Assembly (NCBI RefSeq): GCF_000236905.1
Contig: NC_016530.1
Coordinates: 434,001 to 498,000 of the forward strand
Source: Tetrapisispora phaffii CBS 4417
Lineage: Eukaryota > Ascomycota > Saccharomycetes > Saccharomycetales > Saccharomycetaceae
DNA length: 64,000 nt
Direction: 5' to 3'
Both the position numbers and the translations under genes were made by a program. This document shows, one piece after another, positions 59,547-64,000 of this stretch. The stretch's first letter is position 1; the number at the start of each line of letters is the position of its first letter. The notes beneath the pieces are model-generated. The model was not told the DNA's origin. It was given only the letters and a program-made list of their open reading frames with translations, and made no database searches.

Positions 59547-61210
59547 AATTGTTATATAAATTAAAGGATTACCAAAAACACTTTTTTCTCTATATTATTT
59601 TAACAATTTACCAGTGGTATTAAAACTTTTTTGTTCATTTTTTTTCAATATTTTATTCTTTGTTGAAGTTCAAAATCCATTGGAAATTGCATGTGATACA
59701 TACTAACTGAGTTAATTTATTGTAGTTGATAAAATGTTATATTATAAGGATATATTACACAATTGCTAAGAACAATTTATCGAGATTGGTTGGTTTTAAA
59801 TTTCACTACATATATTTGATGAAAGCTTTTAGTGTTAAAGATACTTTTATACATGTTGAATGCTCTTATCATAACTTATAGCCTGTGTCATTACGGAACT
59901 AACCCATCGTCCCTAAATATGTTTCTTTCAGTTTTGTTTTATATTTCTGTTGAAGTATATCATTTTTCAATTATTTAATAAATTAATCCAGTATACTATA
60001 TATATGATTCCCAAATTGTATTCACAGCATTTTCCAAGGTTTTTAAATTTTAGAAGAGTAATTTAACTTAAAAGAAGCATGAGCGTCACAGGATTTTAAA
60101 AGAGATGTGTCTGTTTATGTTTCTATGGATTCTTGAAGTCAGTATAAAATTTGAAATTGGTTTAATTCTATTTGAAAACGAATCAATATTTTACTGCAAA
60201 CATTGTATATTACATAGATTTCTTCTATAATGATAAATTTAATGGGATACGTTATTAAATTACGATTTTGAATAACTGACATTAGAAGAGAATTTTGTAA
60301 AAAGTATTTTAATCTTGTGGATGGAGAAGGAGACTGCGGTTCTCCATGTTATACCCCACTACGCAGAGAAAGAGATAAAGAGAAAGGAGAGAGACTGATT
60401 CATCTTGTTATAACCTACATGTATAGTACTCGGTTTACAATAATAAACCTCTAAGTAAGGCACTTTTAACGTATCGTAGAACATGATATAGATATAGATA
60501 TATAGTCATCGGTATAAACAGCAAGAGAATATTTAGTGCTATATTAGGGAAAGGTTCACTTTACAGTACCATTCCTCTCTTTATTGTGTTCTCCATAGTC
60601 GCATAACTTTGCAACAACATTAATGAGAACTTAAATTAAAGAAATAAACAGACACATGTACCTCGTAGATATATAGATATCGGGAACAGATGCACCATTC
60701 TTTAATCTTAATGAGCTTGAGTTATTCTTTTGGTGTCTATATGTAATATTTTCTTCATATTGTAAGTTTCAGAGTTGAATCATCAAGAAAGTGATTATTT
60801 GCTTGAACTCACTGCCTTTAATAACAACATTACTGCTTTAAAAGGTTGTCTCCCTTTTAGTTTTGCTTTTTCGAATGTTTTTTTTTTTGAATTTTTTTGA
60901 AGGTTTTATTCGTGATGTTTCATTTTTATGGAAATCTTAAACTAGTAATAAAGAAAAATAATTAAGGATTGGTTTAATTTAATTCTATTATTATTCAACG
61001 AAGTGAAATATTGTTATCGTTTATTGCTTTATTGATGAATGTCTTGGTATTTAGTTGACATTATAATGTAATTTAGTTTTTTGTTATCTCAAGGTCGTAA
61101 AGCATCATTATTTTACGAGTAACAGTAGAATAATAAAAGATTAAAAAAAAAGGATATTTTTAAAGGCAAACGATTATATCTGCATAAAGAAAAATAAGTT
61201 AACATAAAAG
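59547..61210. other. longest ordinary gene-free stretch (1.66 kb), RPL8 to SBP1
   Basis: AT-rich, no frame above about 60 codons and no RNA gene I can name. A short hairpin (ATGGAGAA at 60321-60328 with TTCTCCAT at 60340-60347) and a (GATATA)-like run near 60485-60500 are visible. The SBP1 promoter must lie at the right end; an A-run (about 61144-61150) precedes its ATG by about 60 bp. An unannotated ncRNA is possible but not supported. Confidence 0.4.
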
Positions 61211-62191
61211 ATGGAAGATATTCAAGAAGTTCAAGAGGTACAGGAATCTATTCCTGCCGAGGAAGTACAAGAAAACACCGATACAAAGATTGTAATTGAC
61301 CCTGATACTACCATATTTGTGGGTAATTTAGCTTCGTCTTGCACTGAAGAAGATTTATATTCTTTGTTTAGTAGTGAAGCTGGAGGTGTTAAAGTTGATA
61401 TTCCTCCTGCAAGACAGAATGAAAATATTTCAAGTAATGGCTATTCACGTAAGTTTCATAATAAATTTGCTTTTGTCACCTTCCCAGAAAAGATTGATAT
61501 GGATAAAATCCTTGAAAAGTACGATCAACAAGTGATCAAGGACAAAGCAATTTTTATTAGAAAAGGGTTGAGTCCAGAAGAAAGAGATGCGGCCAAGGGA
61601 GAAAGAATGGCCAATAGAAGAGGCAGAGGTGGTTCCAGAGGCAGCTTCAGAGGTAGTTTCAGAGGTGATAAAGGAAACTTTAGGGGCGGGAGTTACAACA
61701 GTCGTGGTGGTTCCTACAGAGGATCTACTTCCCGTGGTTCATTTAGAGGCGGAAGAGGAGGTTCCACATCTGTTCCACCTAGAAAAGAGAAAACTCCGTT
61801 AAATGAAATGGAAAGATCGACTGATACCCTTTATGTTAACAATATACCATACTATGCTAACAAACACGAATTGGCCCATTTCTTTGGTATTAATGAAGAA
61901 GATGTTGTGTTACCAATGAGAAGAATGAGAGATCAAAGAACTAAAAGAGTTTTCTTTTCCAAAAGAATGAACAGGGGTATCGCCTTTGTCACATTCACCG
62001 ATCCAAACGTTGACATTATTAAAAAATCTGAAGAATTCCAAGGCAAGGTCTTCCAAGATAGAGCAATTGTAGTGGATGTCGCTGCGTTAAAGCCAGTATT
62101 TCCTGGGGATAATGCTAACGAAGAGATAACTGATGGTTTAGAGGAAGAACAAAAGCCTGATACTGCAGCTGCAATTAACCAAGATGAATGA
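61211..62191 (+). CDS. SBP1: RGG-box RNA-binding protein Sbp1 (two RRMs)
   Basis: 326 residues (S. cerevisiae Sbp1 294). Acidic N terminus, then RRM1 at about 33-117 (TIFVGNLASSCTEEDLYSLF, KFAFVTFPEK), an Arg/Gly/Ser-rich RGG region at about 132-190 (RRGRGGSRGSFRGS, GGSYRGSTSRGS), and RRM2 at about 205-290 (TLYVNNIPYYANKHELAHFF, GIAFVTF). An RGG box between the two RRMs is the Sbp1 architecture. Sbp1 binds eIF4G through the RGG region, represses translation and promotes decapping. YHL034C homologue; the S. cerevisiae ohnologue RNP1 (YLL046C) has a similar layout but lacks the long RGG. Confidence 0.93.
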   Translation: MEDIQEVQEVQESIPAEEVQENTDTKIVIDPDTTIFVGNLASSCTEEDLYSLFSSEAGGVKVDIPPARQNENISSNGYSRKFHNKFAFVTFPEKIDMDKILEKYDQQVIKDKAIFIRKGLSPEERDAAKGERMANRRGRGGSRGSFRGSFRGDKGNFRGGSYNSRGGSYRGSTSRGSFRGGRGGSTSVPPRKEKTPLNEMERSTDTLYVNNIPYYANKHELAHFFGINEEDVVLPMRRMRDQRTKRVFFSKRMNRGIAFVTFTDPNVDIIKKSEEFQGKVFQDRAIVVDVAALKPVFPGDNANEEITDGLEEEQKPDTAAAINQDE

Positions 62192-63266
62192 TCGCCAAAT
62201 TGTAATCAATATTTTTTTTCTACGGAATTAGCTCGTCTTTAAATATATTTATAACTGCATTAATACGATTTCGGTCTTAATTGTATATACCTAATCAATA
62301 CTATCTTAATGTATTTAAAGATATTTATTAAATTTGCGTGCCTTAATTAAAGTTAGTGTACTTTTTATATAGTGAATTATGACGTGTTAGATATCTTCTC
62401 AAGAAACAGCACTTACATTATAAACAAAGGGAATTTACATATTGGCAGTAAATGGGAACTTACAAAATCAAATAATAGTCGTTAAAATAATTCTGAAGAA
62501 CAATGATAGTCATCGACAGACGCACTTAACTTATTCACCTGTAATTTAATTGGTTCCACGTCCGGTTATGAATTTACCAAGTATATACTTTATGAATATT
62601 CTATACAGATTCTGGATAAGGTAAATCCAAGACCAAAGTTCATAAATATCCTTTTCATCAGTATGTAAAACTAGCACTTCGTCATCAAAAGCAAATAATG
62701 CATCATATCAAGTTAGTCAGACCACCGAAGTAGCATTTTTTATAATTAAATAATCACTTTATATATAAATACTTCCATAAACTGTCGTTCTTTCTTAAAC
62801 TGTTACTTTCAATAGTAACTTTTTGGGTGCAAAGTAATTTTGAAGTGAAGCTCATCGCCTGAAAAAAACTTTGCAAAGTAACTTTACAGCTCAGTCTAGA
62901 ATGTAGCCAAAGTAGATCTGGATATCGTTAAAAGGTTTCTTGGCAGTGAAAACACACAAACTTGCAAACTCATATATATATGTAGACGTGTATGTGTATA
63001 TGTTTGTATATAATGATACTGAAAATGCTAACTCCACTATTTCATATACTCTGAGATTCGTTAAATTTACCGATACTAGGTGATCAGATAAATTAAATAT
63101 CAATTTAAGTTAAGAGTTGGCTTAATCATCCATTCATTTTGTTTCCAAGACCATCTATTTATCTATTTACTTATAATATTTCAAGATTGTGTAATTTTGT
63201 TTTATTTTGATTTGAGTGGTGTGAAGTTATAATATTTTAATTGGGATAAGAGGTATAAAGAGAGCA
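62192..63266. other. intergenic SBP1 / ABC transporter
   Basis: About 1.07 kb of AT-rich sequence with short inverted pairs such as GTTACTTTCAATAGTAAC (about 62802-62819). No RNA gene or frame of note. It would hold the ABC-transporter promoter. Confidence 0.45.
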
Positions 63267-64000
63267 ATGAGTACATGCCAAATTTGGGATTTCGATGACT
63301 TGACTTCTTGCAGCAGAATTAAATATCTTAATGAAGATATTCCACTGTACTTACTACTAGGATTGCTAGCATATGTTTGTTATAACATTTATTCCACCAG
63401 GAATGGGGCCAGTTCAATAAAACTCCCCATGATACCTGAAGATAAAGAATTTACCTTAAATGAGAACGGGAGACACCACACTGCTGGATTGGAAATTCAT
63501 CATCCTGTTCAGTATTTTGAGGATTTTGCCGATAATATTAGCGATAAGGAGGAATACACAATTACAAGTACTAATGGTTTACAAGTTAGCAATAAGGACG
63601 GACATCATAAAATACAACCTAGCATTCATATGCATAATCAAATAAAAGCTGATCATTATGATTTAGATACAAGACTACCTAGTTGGACAGGTATTAGAAG
63701 TTTTGAACCGTTAATAATAGTACGTCAGCGTAAGCGTCTCGATGTTATTAATATAATAATAGAATTCAGTTTTGTTTTCAGTCAAGTAGTTTATCATTGC
63801 TATTGGCTTGATAACATTTCATCTTTCAAAGATGATAGCAAAACGGAGTTGACATTTTTCAGCATGTTTATAAAGTTACTCCTTTGGATTTTCCTTGCAA
63901 TAACGGTATTTTTCCGTCTGATTAATACCAACCAAGCATTTTCTTTTATATCATCAAGGCTAGGGAATCTTTGGAATGTTTCATTTACTTCTTATTTCAT
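63267..64000 (+). CDS. N-terminal part of an ABCC-type vacuolar ABC transporter (Ybt1/Vmr1-like), cut by window end
   Basis: The frame opens at the ATG at 63267 and stays open for 244 codons to the window edge. Residues about 27-45 (YLLLGLLAYVCYNIYS) form the first membrane segment, then a hydrophilic loop; segments at about 165-185 (VINIIIEFSFVFSQVVYHCYW) and about 198-222 (FSMFIKLLLWIFLAITVFFRL) belong to the extra N-terminal membrane domain of ABCC proteins. ATP-binding cassettes are outside the window. The call rests mainly on synteny: S. cerevisiae VMR1 (YHL035C) follows SBP1, and its paralogue YBT1 (YLL048C) follows RNP1. Expected role: vacuolar export of organic anions or bile acids and drug or metal tolerance. 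Confidence 0.7.
   Translation, partial: MSTCQIWDFDDLTSCSRIKYLNEDIPLYLLLGLLAYVCYNIYSTRNGASSIKLPMIPEDKEFTLNENGRHHTAGLEIHHPVQYFEDFADNISDKEEYTITSTNGLQVSNKDGHHKIQPSIHMHNQIKADHYDLDTRLPSWTGIRSFEPLIIVRQRKRLDVINIIIEFSFVFSQVVYHCYWLDNISSFKDDSKTELTFFSMFIKLLLWIFLAITVFFRLINTNQAFSFISSRLGNLWNVSFTSYF

Noticed and set aside
60321..60347. 8-bp-stem hairpin in the RPL8/SBP1 gap as an ncRNA signal
   Set aside because: Too short, with no snoRNA boxes or Pol III signals that I can identify beside it.

Overview
This is a piece of nuclear chromosome from a budding yeast (Saccharomycetaceae). It is AT-rich, compact and essentially intron-free at protein genes, has a tRNA-Pro(UGG) with the yeast-type intron, and carries a Ty1/copia (Pseudoviridae-type) retrotransposon. 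Gene order settles the group. From left to right, homologues of S. cerevisiae chromosome XII-left genes (KNS1, SPA2/SPH1, HIF1, POM33, SSA2, ISA1, TPO1, a dead FRA1, GPI13, RIX7, GRC3, UBI4, ATG10) are interleaved with homologues of chromosome VIII-left genes (NPR3, SNF6, YHL026C, WSC4, ECM29, GUT1, RPL8, SBP1, VMR1) and the YLR312W-A/313C/314C trio (MRPL15, SPH1, CDC3). All orientations are conserved. This is the ancestral order that whole-genome duplication (WGD) split into two tracks in S. cerevisiae. Several ancestral members are missing here (for example HSP104, PRP19, VPS13, SDH2, GOS1, RIM101) and FRA1 is a fossil. A post-WGD yeast that divided its duplicates differently from Saccharomyces (Vanderwaltozyma/Tetrapisispora type) fits best. 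The species is not determined.

Layout. 1-13.5 kb: KNS1 3' end, MRPL15, SPA2/SPH1, CDC3, HIF1, POM33 and a strongly expressed cytosolic Hsp70 with a heat-shock-element promoter. 13.8-20.7 kb: a retrotransposon island between two divergent tRNA genes, tRNA-Pro and tRNA-His. It holds one complete single-ORF copia element (14782-20459) with a tRNA-Gln primer-binding site, nested in an older solo LTR that also carries a second, inverted solo LTR, all bordered by inverted flanking sequence. 21.2-22.0 kb: a flavodoxin-like NAD(P)H:quinone oxidoreductase with four Yap-type sites in its promoter; it has no obvious S. cerevisiae counterpart at this locus. 22.6-39.4 kb: NPR3, ISA1, TPO1, FRA1 pseudogene, GPI13, SNF6 and the YHL026C homologue. 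40-54.4 kb: RIX7, GRC3, WSC4, a two-repeat polyubiquitin gene and ECM29. 54.7-64 kb: ATG10, GUT1, RPL8, SBP1 and the 5' part of an ABC transporter cut by the window edge.

The genes are mostly housekeeping: growth polarity and septins, chromatin, ribosome biogenesis (RIX7, GRC3 and RPL8, with matching PAC/RRPE or Rap1 promoter signals), proteostasis (Hsp70, ubiquitin, proteasome adaptor ECM29, autophagy ATG10), TORC1 control (NPR3), GPI anchors and glycerol use. I did not find a convincing new multi-gene system. The most unusual material is the nested, mosaic LTR complex, the quinone reductase with its Yap-site cluster, the fresh FRA1 fossil, a perfect 22-bp-arm palindrome upstream of GUT1, and a tandem array of PAC-like cores upstream of RIX7.
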